Shown here: positions 52,128 through 60,234 of the stretch, in pieces
Position numbering within the stretch: position 1 is the first letter of the stretch
Layout: the number at the start of each line of letters is the position of its first letter
Source of the DNA: UBA5336 sp039818165
GTDB lineage: Bacteria > Pseudomonadota > Alphaproteobacteria > Caulobacterales > Hyphomonadaceae
Reading direction: 5' to 3'
Length of the DNA stretch: 64,000 nucleotides
Assembly: GCA_039818165.1 (NCBI GenBank)
Contig: JBCBUL010000013.1
Location: 1-64,000 of the forward strand
Position numbers and translations under genes: made by a program
Notes under the pieces: generated by a model
Databases searched by the model: none
Told to the model about the DNA's origin: nothing
What the model saw: only the letters and a program-made list of their open reading frames with translations

Positions 52128-55100
52128 TCAGCCCGAGCGCTGGCGCAGGAGCAGGGCGCAGGTGATCAGGAACAGGATGGCGGCGTAGATGAAATCATCC
52201 ATCCACATGGAGCTGTCGGCGCCATTCAGGGCGAGCAGGCCACCCATCAGTGCGGTGAGGAAGGTGGCGAGGGCGGCGAGGGGCGCTGCGCCCGGCCAGC
52301 GGACTAGTGCAAGCAGGCCGCCAAAGATGGCAAGGCCCGAGCGGATGCCGGGCACGAGGAACACCGGGTCCGCCAGCGCCGCGCCGGCATCGGCCCCGCG
52401 CCCGGTGTACGCGAGGAAGGCCGACAGCGTCTGCCAGCCCAGCCACAGACCCACGGCGAGCAAAACCGCCCCAACAATCTGACGCACAATCATGGCAGGC
52501 CCTCCCCGGCGTGGTGTCTGTTCGCTGAAGGGTGCGGGCGAGGGGGCCGACGCGTCAAGGGGCGGGGGCGTTTGGGCTTGGGGTGCGTGCGGCTCCGACG
52601 CAGCACCACCCGCCGCAGCGATCTCCGCTTCGAGGGCTGCAAGGTTCCCAGCGACCACTTCGATATTCGGATGCCCCTCCGGCAGGCTGCCGCGAAAAAT
52701 CCGCAACGCCCGGCGCATCAGCGGCTCGGCCTCACCCAGACGGTTCGTGTCCTGCAGGAGCGAGGCGAGATTGATCAGGTCCCTCGCTACGACGGGATGA
52801 TCCGGCCCATAGCTCGTCTTGTCAATCTCCAGCGCCCGGCGCATCAGCGGTTCCGCGTCGCCGAGGCGGTTTGTGGCCTGCAGGAGCGAGGCGAGATTGT
52901 TCAGACGGATCGCCACCTTTGGATGGTCCGGCCCATAGCTCGCCTCGTCAATCTCCAGCGCACGTAGATAGAGCGGCTCCGCCTCGCCCGGACGGCTCGT
53001 TGCCTGTAGGAGCGAGGCGAGATTGTTCAGGTCCCTCGCCACGACGGGATGATCCGGCCCATAGCTCGCCTCGTCAATCTTCAGCGCCCGGCGCATCAGC
53101 GGCTCCGCCTCGCCCAGACGGTTGGTGTCCTGCAGCAGCGAGGCGAGATTGTTCAGGCGAGTCGCCACCTTGGGATGGTCCGGCCCATAGCTCGCCTCGT
53201 CAATCTCCAGCGCACGACGCATCAGTGGCTCCGCGTCGCCCAGGCGGTTCGTGTCGTGCAGGAGCTGGGCGAGATTGTTCAGGGCGATCGCAACTTGCGG
53301 ATGGTTCCCGTCATAGGCCTTCTCGGATATATCCACCACACGAGCCATCAGCGGTTCCGCGTCGCCGAGACGGTTTGTGGCCTGCAGGAGCTGGGCGAGA
53401 TTATTCAGGCGAGTCGCCATAGTGGGATGGTTCGGCCCATAGTACGCTTCGTCAATCTCGAGCGCTCTACAATAGAACGGCTCTGCCTCGGCATATTGCG
53501 CGCGAGTTTTGCGCAGAAGGGCCGATTCATTCAGGAGTGTTGAAAGGGCCGCCGTCTGCACGCCCCGCTTGTCAGCATGGGCGATCACGCTCTGGCCATG
53601 GGGGTCCAGCGTGTCGACGGCGGGCCAGTTGCGTACGTCCTGCGGGTTAAGCGCCGCCATCGCCTGAGCGAGGAGCGCGATGGCCGCTTCCAGCGCACTC
53701 TCATCCTCCCCTGCCGCCTTCAGCCGCGCCTGCATCACATCCTGGGAGAGGCGATGCACGGTGAGGGCCGGGGCACCATCGTCTAGCGGGGTTGGCTTGG
53801 CCAGCGATGTGGCGATGAGGGCGCGGAAGGCCTCGTCCAGTTCGAGCCTCTCGAACATCTGCGCGCCCTGGAACAGGGAGACGGGGATGCGTTCGGGGTC
53901 CATCCAGGCAAGCAAGCTGAACAGCGGCTCCGCCTTGGGGTGCATCGCGTTCGCCGTTTCCAGGGACAGGGAGACGGCACCATAGACATGGCGATCTGCC
54001 TCCATGCCGTCCGGCGCGCGCTGAATCATCGTCTCCAGGTGGGAGAGATAGCTGTCCTCGCCCGTGAAGGACAGCGTGGAATTCGTCAGGTAGCTGGCCG
54101 CCTGCTCCAGGGCGAGGGGGAGATAGCCGAGCCGCTCGGCCACCTCGGCGGCGCCGTCTCGGTCCGCGCGGCCTGTCCGCTCCAGCAGGAAGTCCGTTGC
54201 CACATCCGGGGCGAACACATCCACGTCGATTTCGTCGGCCGCGCCCTGCCAGCTCGCATGGCGGGATGTGATCAGGATTTTCGCGCCCTTGCGCGGCGTT
54301 TTGAGGGAAATGTCCTCCGGTTTCGGTACGTTGTCATAGACTAGGAGCCAGTCCTTCGCCCCGCCAAGGTGTTCGATCGCCTCCAGCGCGGCCTGCACGG
54401 CGGCATCGCGATCTTGCGCCTCGGCGAGGCCGCTGATGAATTTCCCGCCTAGCTCGATCAGGTCGCTGGCCAGCGTTTCAGGCGTTTCCGCGCGGATCCA
54501 CCAGACGCCGGCATAGTCTCCGGCATGGCGGGCGGCATATTCCCGCGCCAGGGTGGACTTGCCGATGCCCCCGGCCCCATTGAGCGCCTTCACCGCCGCC
54601 CGGTTCCCGCCTTGCAGGGACTGGTAGACCCGCAGCAGCAAATCCTCCCGCCCGACAAAGTTCGGGTCGCGGTACACCTCCCGGTGGACCCAGCCGGTCT
54701 TGCGCAGGGGTGCAGGCGCCGCAGCAGGGTCTTTTGGCGTCAGGCCCAGCGCAATCCATATGGTGTCGCGCAAGACGCTCGCGCCCTGTTCGCGCGCTGG
54801 CAAGAGGTCCGAGTAGGCGATATTCTGGAAGACGCCACCCACATGGGTCGGCTCGATCAGCAGGGGGACCAGCTTTTGCAGCGCATTGGAAGGGTCCCGG
54901 CCCAAGGGGTGCCGCCCTTCGGCCTTGCAGAACTCACTGGCGAAATAAGCTGGCGAATAGAGCGCCACCACACGGGCAGGGCCGCTCAGCGCCTTGTCCA
55001 TGGCTGCCATAAAGTCCTGATGGCCGAAATCATCGTCCTGCAGGATGGTCTCGTGGCCCTCAGAGCGCAGCTCCGCCGCCAACCATCGGGCAAGTTCTGA

Positions 55101-55154
55101 GTCCGCGGCCGCCCGGGAGATGAAGAAGGTCTGTTTGGCTGGTTGGTTGTCCAC
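52128..55154 (-). CDS. TIR-NB-ARC-TPR protein with four C-terminal membrane helices
   Basis: 1,008 residues from a GTG at 55154. TIR domain at 8-130 (conserved Glu79 in SEFCKAEG). NB-ARC ATPase at 165-480: Walker A NGAGGIGKST (192-201), Walker B WLLVYDN (269-275), sensor ILITSRH (293-299), and GLPL-type LGYLPLALEQ (342-351). Seven 42-residue kinesin-light-chain-like TPRs at 548-845. A Pro/Ala-rich linker at 850-885. Four hydrophobic helices at 887-908, 928-950, 955-977 and 985-1003. The first three modules are those of NLR-like STAND proteins, some of which act in phage defence by NAD+ cleavage. The membrane tail is unusual. It shares base composition with its neighbours (SDR, lpdA), none of which is a defence gene. 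Defence is inferred. Confidence 0.88.
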   Translation of the reverse strand: MDNQPAKQTFFISRAAADSELARWLAAELRSEGHETILQDDDFGHQDFMAAMDKALSGPARVVALYSPAYFASEFCKAEGRHPLGRDPSNALQKLVPLLIEPTHVGGVFQNIAYSDLLPAREQGASVLRDTIWIALGLTPKDPAAAPAPLRKTGWVHREVYRDPNFVGREDLLLRVYQSLQGGNRAAVKALNGAGGIGKSTLAREYAARHAGDYAGVWWIRAETPETLASDLIELGGKFISGLAEAQDRDAAVQAALEAIEHLGGAKDWLLVYDNVPKPEDISLKTPRKGAKILITSRHASWQGAADEIDVDVFAPDVATDFLLERTGRADRDGAAEVAERLGYLPLALEQAASYLTNSTLSFTGEDSYLSHLETMIQRAPDGMEADRHVYGAVSLSLETANAMHPKAEPLFSLLAWMDPERIPVSLFQGAQMFERLELDEAFRALIATSLAKPTPLDDGAPALTVHRLSQDVMQARLKAAGEDESALEAAIALLAQAMAALNPQDVRNWPAVDTLDPHGQSVIAHADKRGVQTAALSTLLNESALLRKTRAQYAEAEPFYCRALEIDEAYYGPNHPTMATRLNNLAQLLQATNRLGDAEPLMARVVDISEKAYDGNHPQVAIALNNLAQLLHDTNRLGDAEPLMRRALEIDEASYGPDHPKVATRLNNLASLLQDTNRLGEAEPLMRRALKIDEASYGPDHPVVARDLNNLASLLQATSRPGEAEPLYLRALEIDEASYGPDHPKVAIRLNNLASLLQATNRLGDAEPLMRRALEIDKTSYGPDHPVVARDLINLASLLQDTNRLGEAEPLMRRALRIFRGSLPEGHPNIEVVAGNLAALEAEIAAAGGAASEPHAPQAQTPPPLDASAPSPAPFSEQTPRRGGPAMIVRQIVGAVLLAVGLWLGWQTLSAFLAYTGRGADAGAALADPVFLVPGIRSGLAIFGGLLALVRWPGAAPLAALATFLTALMGGLLALNGADSSMWMDDFIYAAILFLITCALLLRQRSG
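52620..53513 (-). repeat. Seven tandem 126-bp TPR-coding repeats
   Basis: In-frame repeats of 42 codons in the TIR-NB-ARC gene, anchored by YGPDHP-type motifs at residues 572, 614, 656, 698, 740, 782 and about 824. The middle units are close to identical in protein (ASYGPDHPKVATRLNNLAS) and DNA. Such near-identity suggests recent duplication or gene conversion. Confidence 0.9.
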
Positions 55155-55228
55155 GCCCTTGCGTCCCGTTTTTCGCCCGTCCCTGTCTTTCAGTTAAGGC
55201 GAGTCTGCGGCGGGGCGTCAACGGGCGT

Positions 55229-55900
55229 TTACCAGGGCAGGGTGTTGCCTTTGTAGTCCATGAAACGCAGCTCTTTTGCGGGCCCGGCGCCGAGGATGAC
55301 ATCGGCCAGGCCGCTCGCGCTGTCGGCCGGTTTCACGGGTGCGCCCTTGCCCCCCATATCGGTTTCCACATGGCCGGGATGCAGGGTCAGCGTGGTGATG
55401 CCCTGTTCGGCCAGCGTCACTGCGGCGGCGCGGTAGGCCATGTTCACCGCCGCTTTCGACGTGCGGTAGATCAGGGCCCATCCCGCATCGCTGATCTCGA
55501 TGGAGCCGAGCTGGCTAGAGATCACGGCCAGGGTCTTCAGCTCGCTCGCCGCCAGGTGGGGCGTGAACGCCTCGGCCATGGCCACGGGGGAGATGGTGTT
55601 CACCTCCAGCACGGTGCGGAACTCGTCATAATCCAGCTGGCCGATGCCTGCGCGCGCGCCGAGCCCGGCATTGTTGATCAGGATGTCGATGGGCGTGCCG
55701 TCCAGCTCCTGGGCCAGAACGGCGATGGCGGCATGGTCGGTCACGTCCAGCCGGTGGACCGCCGCGCCGGTGGCTTTCAGTTCGGTGGCGGACTGGGGAT
55801 CGCGCGCCGTGGCGATGACGGTGTGCCCGCGCGCTTTGAATTCGGCGGCGAGCGCCAGGCCGATCCCGCGATTGGCCCCGGTGATGAGTGTGGTCGGCAT
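55229..55900 (-). CDS. Short-chain dehydrogenase/reductase
   Basis: 223 residues. TGANRGIGLALAAEF binds NAD(P), DILINNAGLG is the central motif, and the catalytic YRTSK follows with an upstream SSQLGS serine. It is a classical SDR of slightly short length; the substrate is unknown. It starts 1 base after the cobS stop, so it is part of the cobS transcript. Confidence 0.92.
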   Translation of the reverse strand: MPTTLITGANRGIGLALAAEFKARGHTVIATARDPQSATELKATGAAVHRLDVTDHAAIAVLAQELDGTPIDILINNAGLGARAGIGQLDYDEFRTVLEVNTISPVAMAEAFTPHLAASELKTLAVISSQLGSIEISDAGWALIYRTSKAAVNMAYRAAAVTLAEQGITTLTLHPGHVETDMGGKGAPVKPADSASGLADVILGAGPAKELRFMDYKGNTLPW

Positions 55901-55901
55901 G

Positions 55902-56882
55902 TCAGGCCACCTTCACCATGAGCGGGCTTTCGGGCAGTTCGGTGCCGAAGCAGCGCTGGTACATTTCCGCGACCAGGGGGCGCTCCAGCTCGTCGCACTT
56001 GTTCAGGAAGGTCATCCGGAAGGAGTGACCGAGATCGCCAAAGATGCGGAAATTCTCAGCCCAGGTGATCACGGTCCGCGGGCTCATCACGGTGGAGAGG
56101 TCGCCGGCCATGAAGGCGTTTCGGGTCAGGTCCGCCAAGGTCACCATCTTGGCGAGGGTCTCGGTCTCCACGCCGGTCGCCTTGGCGGCGATGATGTCCA
56201 CTTCGGCGTCGTGTTCGAGATAGTTCAGCGTGGTGACGATGGACCAGCGGTCCATCTGGCCCTGGTTGAGCTGCTGCGTGCCATGGTACAGGCCGGTCGT
56301 GTCGCCCAGGCCGACCGTGTTGGTGGTGGCGAACAGGCGGAAGCCGGGATTGGGTTTGATGACGCGGTTCTGGTCCAGCAGGGTGAGATTGCCGGAGGCC
56401 TCCAGCACGCGCTGAATCACGAACATCACGTCCGGGCGGCCTGCATCATACTCGTCAAATGTGAGCGCCACCGGCCGTTGCAGCGCCCAGGGCAGAAGGC
56501 CTTCCTGGAATTCGGTGATCTGCTTGCCGTCTTTCAGGACAATGGCGTCCTTGCCGACGAGGTCGATCCGGGAGACGTGGCTATCCAGATTGATCCGCAC
56601 CAGTGGCCAGTTCAGGCGCGCGGCGACTTGCTCGATATGGGTCGACTTGCCCGTACCGTGATAGCCTTGGACCATCACCCGGCGATTGTGCTCGAAGCCA
56701 GCGAGGATGGCGAGGGTGGTCTGGGGGTCGAACCGGTAGTTCTCATCGAACTCGGGCACGTATTCCGTCGCCTCTGCGAAGCCGTGGACCACCATGTCGG
56801 TATCGATCCCGAATGTGTCGCGAACACTGATCTCCACGGTTGGAGTCATTGTCTCGAGCGTGTCTTTGGTCATGGCGGTCAT
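55902..56882 (-). CDS. cobS: Cobaltochelatase subunit CobS (AAA+)
   Basis: 326 residues from the ATG at 56882 with GGA 7 bases upstream; longer starts lack a site. VRDTFGIDTDMVVHGFAE at the N-terminus is CobS-specific. Walker A is GYHGTGKSTHIEQVA, Walker B TFDEYDAGRPD, sensor 1 RLFATTNTVGLGD. CobS and CobT (encoded at 23571-25586) form the ATPase part of the aerobic cobalt chelatase. Its mechanism parallels the magnesium chelatase. cobS and cobT are about 30 kb apart here. Confidence 0.94.
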   Translation of the reverse strand: MTAMTKDTLETMTPTVEISVRDTFGIDTDMVVHGFAEATEYVPEFDENYRFDPQTTLAILAGFEHNRRVMVQGYHGTGKSTHIEQVAARLNWPLVRINLDSHVSRIDLVGKDAIVLKDGKQITEFQEGLLPWALQRPVALTFDEYDAGRPDVMFVIQRVLEASGNLTLLDQNRVIKPNPGFRLFATTNTVGLGDTTGLYHGTQQLNQGQMDRWSIVTTLNYLEHDAEVDIIAAKATGVETETLAKMVTLADLTRNAFMAGDLSTVMSPRTVITWAENFRIFGDLGHSFRMTFLNKCDELERPLVAEMYQRCFGTELPESPLMVKVA

Positions 56883-57038
56883 GGGAGTCCTGCAATCGAT
56901 CTGTTGAAGGGGTTCTAGCACGCTGATCCCGCGCGCCAATGCTTCCCCCGCGCGACACGGTTTCTTCTGGCTTTCCAACCGGCAGAGTTTCGCCATACTG
57001 GCCGCCATTCAAGCAAAAGGGAGACGCACATAGCCGAA

Positions 57039-58148
57039 ATGAACAAGGTGTGGGTGTTGCGCAGCCGTCCCGTCGGAGATGTCTCCGAAGGTAATCTGGA
57101 ACTGGTCGAGCGCATGATGAACCCGCTCCATGAAGGCCAGGTGCGGGTGAAGACGATTTACCTGTCACTCGATCCGACCAATCGGATCTGGATGAGCGAC
57201 ATGGATGCGTACATGCCCCCGGTCGGGCTGGGCGAGGGGATGCGCGGCGGAAGCATCGGTCAGGTCACCGAAAGCCGGGACCCAAACGTGCCCGTGGGGT
57301 CGATTGTGAACACCGGCCTAGCCGAATGGGCCCTTTTCAACACTCTGCCTGGCCATAGCGTCAGCGTATTGCCGCCCTTGCCGGGCGTCGACCTGACGGC
57401 GTTCATGGGGCCATTGGGGGCGACAGGTATGACGGCCTATTTCGGGCTCATGGATATTGGCCAGCCCAAGGCCGGAGAGACAGTCGTCGTGTCCGCGGCG
57501 GCGGGCGCTGTGGGGTCCATGGTGGGGCAGATCGCTAAAATTCAGGGCTGCCGTGTGGTCGGCATAGCCGGGTCTGACGAAAAATGCAGGTGGCTCACGG
57601 AGACAGCCGGATTTGACGCCGCCATCAATTACAAACGCGAGGATGTCGGCGCCGCGCTCGACACACATTGCCCGAAGGGGATCGACATCAATTTCGAGAA
57701 TGTCGGCGGGTCAATCATGGATCAGGTCATCGCGCGGCTGAACGATTTTTCGCGGATGCCGCTTTGCGGTTTGATCTCGACCTATAACGCCACCGATCCC
57801 GTGCCTGGACCCTACAATTTCGCCAACCTCCTGATGCGGCGAACGCTCGTGAAGGGCTTCATCGTTATCGACTATCTCGACCGGTTCCCGGAGGGCATTC
57901 AGGCCATGGCCGGATGGCTGATGGAAGGCAAGATCAAGTTCGAGACTGATATCGTCGATGGGCTTGAGAACGCCCCCGCCTCTCTCGAGCGGCTCTTCTC
58001 TGGCAAGAATCTGGGCAAGCTTGTCGTGAAGTCTCCGAACCGCCATCAGCCTGACAGAAGTTTCACGAGGGTCGGGTACGCGTTTGGAGTAAATTCCCGC
58101 CGTGAACGCGGAGGGGACCCATGTTCAAGAAACGCGTCATGGCCATGA
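57039..58148 (+). CDS. NADP-dependent oxidoreductase (CurA-like MDR)
   Basis: 369 residues. NPLHEGQVRVKTIYLSLDPTNRIWM near the N-terminus, and SAAAGAVGSMVGQIAKIQGCRVVGIAGS as the cofactor loop, are typical of the leukotriene B4 12-hydroxydehydrogenase/CurA branch, which reduces alkenals and enones with NADPH. The family normally ends near GKLVVK; here about 30 extra residues (NRHQPDRSFTRVGYAFG onward) overlap the start of the next gene by 28 bases. The natural stop may have been lost. Confidence 0.88.
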   Translation: MNKVWVLRSRPVGDVSEGNLELVERMMNPLHEGQVRVKTIYLSLDPTNRIWMSDMDAYMPPVGLGEGMRGGSIGQVTESRDPNVPVGSIVNTGLAEWALFNTLPGHSVSVLPPLPGVDLTAFMGPLGATGMTAYFGLMDIGQPKAGETVVVSAAAGAVGSMVGQIAKIQGCRVVGIAGSDEKCRWLTETAGFDAAINYKREDVGAALDTHCPKGIDINFENVGGSIMDQVIARLNDFSRMPLCGLISTYNATDPVPGPYNFANLLMRRTLVKGFIVIDYLDRFPEGIQAMAGWLMEGKIKFETDIVDGLENAPASLERLFSGKNLGKLVVKSPNRHQPDRSFTRVGYAFGVNSRRERGGDPCSRNASWP

Positions 58149-59008
58149 CTGACCCGCGGCAGCTCAAGCGCGGGCAATTCGGCTATAGCCTTCTGTCGGG
58201 GGGCGCGTTTGTCGGCTTCGGAGTGCTCGGCTTTACCGCCGTGATCGGCGCGGCGCCGGGCCTGTTTCTCGGCCTGCCCATCTTCATGGTGTCATTTCTT
58301 GTGTTTGCCTATCTGGCCGGGCTGCGCCGTCAGCGCCTGTCGGACCTTAAGGCCCAGGCGATTCATGATGCGGTGATCGGGGGCGATACGTCCGGGGTTG
58401 GTCCCTTCATCCTGTATTTGAGACCCTTTGACTCAACCGGGCAGATCAAGAAGACCGTCCAGGAGATGGGCTCCAGCGTGAATGATTTCAGCCGCTCGAC
58501 GACCTATGAACTCGAAGCGCAACTTGTTCGCGCCAGCAAGAAACTCGGCACCTTCATCGGCCTTGGGTAAAGCCTGGAGCATCAGGGCGCGGGCCGGATT
58601 GAAACCACGGAAGCCGACTGGCAGGCATCGGTTCTCGCGCTGGCGAAATCGGCTCGTCTTATCGTCATGGTGCCCGTTGCAAACCCGGGCACGCTTTGGG
58701 AGTTGGAGCAGGTGCTGTCCCTGGGCTACGCACCAAAGACGCTCTTCCTGAACGTTCCGGGCAGCTGGTTTACGTTCGGGCGAAAGGAGTTTGACCAGAA
58801 AGAAGACTGGCCGCGTATCCAGTCCGTTTTCGCCGCCCATGGGTACACAATGCCGACATACCGGATGGATGGGCGGATGCTCTATTTCGGGCGTAAGACT
58901 GAACCGGTTTTCGAGACCAAACTGAAAATCGACAAGGCCTGGGACCTGGAACGGACCTTGAAAAAGGTCGATGTGGGCAGGCGATCTGCAAACCTGATCG
59001 AAGCTTAA
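58121..59008 (+). pseudogene. Membrane protein of 'YLRPF' type interrupted by an in-frame TAA
   Basis: One frame from 58121 to 59008 encodes about 295 residues, broken only by TAA at 58568-58570. Two membrane helices (SLLSGGAFVGFGVLGFTAVIG and LFLGLPIFMVSFLVFAYLAG) precede FILYLRPFDSTGQ. A Rossmann-like segment follows, with KSARLIVMVPVANPGTLWELEQVLS, where the LWELE resembles the TIR C-helix pattern. The context FIGLG-stop-SLEHQGAGR would read FIGLGKSLEHQGAGR with one A-to-T change. The family is unnamed; a TIR-like fold is possible but unproven. The first half alone would keep the membrane anchor. Confidence 0.75.
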
Positions 59009-59024
59009 TTGGCCGATCCGGCGA

Positions 59025-59066
59025 CCGCCTCCTAGTCTGACCTTGGTGGGTTTGAAGAGGAGGCGG
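59025..59066 (+). promoter_or_regulatory. Perfect inverted repeat enclosing the Shine-Dalgarno
   Basis: CCGCCTCCT (59025-59033) pairs exactly with AGGAGGCGG (59058-59066), loop 24 bases. The right arm contains the AGGAGG ribosome binding site of the lipoprotein gene that starts with GTG at 59069. Confidence 0.55.
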
Positions 59067-59068
59067 AT

Positions 59069-59704
59069 GTGAGATCCTGTATCCTGGCTTTGGCCATGGC
59101 CCTGAGCCCGATCGCGTGTGGCGACACCAATTCACCCGCGGCAGTGGCTGATTCCGAAGCGCTTTCGCTGGAAGAGTCTGCTGAACTGACCACGCAGCGA
59201 TTGCAGGCCCTCGGTGAAGAGTTTGCGGTGGTTGAGGTCGCAGCGCGCGTGCAGGATGCGTTTCTCGTGGCGCCCCACGAGGCCCGATTGATCATTAGTG
59301 CTGCGGATCCGGGCGGCGTCCCGGTGCTGGATGAGACGTTTCTGCTGCGGCCAGACAGGCAAATCGACAGCGCTTTTCTGCAAGCGGAGACGAAGCCGGG
59401 GTTCACAATGTCGACATTCTCTCTCGCAGAAGAAGACGCTGCCCGGATCTTGGAGGTTCGCCAGCGCCTGGCGGACTTGAAAGCGGCTGCGCCGGGGCAG
59501 AATGAGCTGAACCTCAACGCCTATGTCACGGGGTGTCTCCAGGCAGGTTATGAAACGCCAGATGCGCTCCGGCTGACCTTCTTTCTGCGAATCCGCCCGG
59601 AAGAAGATTTCTTCCCGCTTTTCAACGAAATGGAGCTGCCGAACACCGGCCAGGACTTCCAATCGGGGTTTTGGACCCCCTGCGACGAGAAACGTGGCAC
59701 TTGA
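59069..59704 (+). CDS. Hypothetical lipoprotein
   Basis: 211 residues from a GTG at 59069 with a strong AGGAGG 5 bases upstream. The lipobox ends at Cys17 (MRSCILALAMALSPIAC). Mature part: helical segment LSLEESAELTTQRLQALGEEF, then beta-rich sequence, two Cys (VTGCLQ, WTPCDE). No family is recognised. The ribosome site lies inside a 9-bp inverted repeat, so translation may be controlled. Confidence 0.65.
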   Translation: MRSCILALAMALSPIACGDTNSPAAVADSEALSLEESAELTTQRLQALGEEFAVVEVAARVQDAFLVAPHEARLIISAADPGGVPVLDETFLLRPDRQIDSAFLQAETKPGFTMSTFSLAEEDAARILEVRQRLADLKAAAPGQNELNLNAYVTGCLQAGYETPDALRLTFFLRIRPEEDFFPLFNEMELPNTGQDFQSGFWTPCDEKRGT

Positions 59705-59776
59705 GAGTTGAGTCCGCTTGCGGCGCGGCATCACCCTTGCGTGTTTGACGGCAGGGACTGTGAAGGGCTTGCCGCA

Positions 59777-60217
59777 ATGATGCTGATCGACGAAGATACC
59801 GGGATGAAACCGGAAACGCCTTGGCACGTCTGGGTGATCGGTTGCCTTGCCGTTCTGTGGAACGCTGGCGGCGCCTGGAACTACGTCGCAACCCAAACCC
59901 GCAGCCTGGCCATGGCCGATGAGGTGCGCGCATTTTACGACGCGATGCCGATCTGGGCCGAAGCCGCCTGGGCGATCGCGATCTGGTCATCGGTGGTGGG
60001 AAGCGTCCTTCTGCTTTTTCGAAGCAAATATGCGGCGCCAGCATTCCTGACCTCGCTGGTCGCGATGGCGATATCGTTCTTCCACAACATCGTCTTGTCG
60101 AATGCGTTGGAGCTGATGCCCGCGGCTGGTTATCTGATCTTTACTGGGCTGATCGTCGTGATTGCCGTAGGTCTTTATCTCTACGCCCGCTGGCTGGCGA
60201 AATGGACTGAGCGTTAA
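59777..60217 (+). CDS. Hypothetical four-helix membrane protein
   Basis: 146 residues from the ATG at 59777, with AAGGG about 9 bases upstream; the ATG at 59804 is an alternative. Four hydrophobic helices are visible: HVWVIGCLAVLWNAGGAWNY, AWAIAIWSSVVGSVLLLF, FLTSLVAMAISFFHNIVL and AAGYLIFTGLIVVIAVGLYL. The layout (TPWHVW..GxxxxLWNxxGxxxY) is a common alphaproteobacterial membrane family of unknown role. Confidence 0.7.
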   Translation: MMLIDEDTGMKPETPWHVWVIGCLAVLWNAGGAWNYVATQTRSLAMADEVRAFYDAMPIWAEAAWAIAIWSSVVGSVLLLFRSKYAAPAFLTSLVAMAISFFHNIVLSNALELMPAAGYLIFTGLIVVIAVGLYLYARWLAKWTER

Positions 60218-60234
60218 TCCAAGATGTATCTCGA

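Noticed and set aside
52620..53513. Regular repeats that might be taken for a CRISPR array
   Set aside because: The 126-bp units are contiguous, in frame and encode TPR motifs; there are no spacers.
55644..56918. Open frame of 424 codons opposite cobS and the SDR gene
   Set aside because: It spans two well-supported genes on the other strand and shows no recognisable protein sequence.
19819..58570. Programmed stop readthrough or a recoded amino acid linking the two broken genes
   Set aside because: The two stops differ (TAG and TAA), the contexts are unrelated, and both are explained by single point changes. No shared signal was found.
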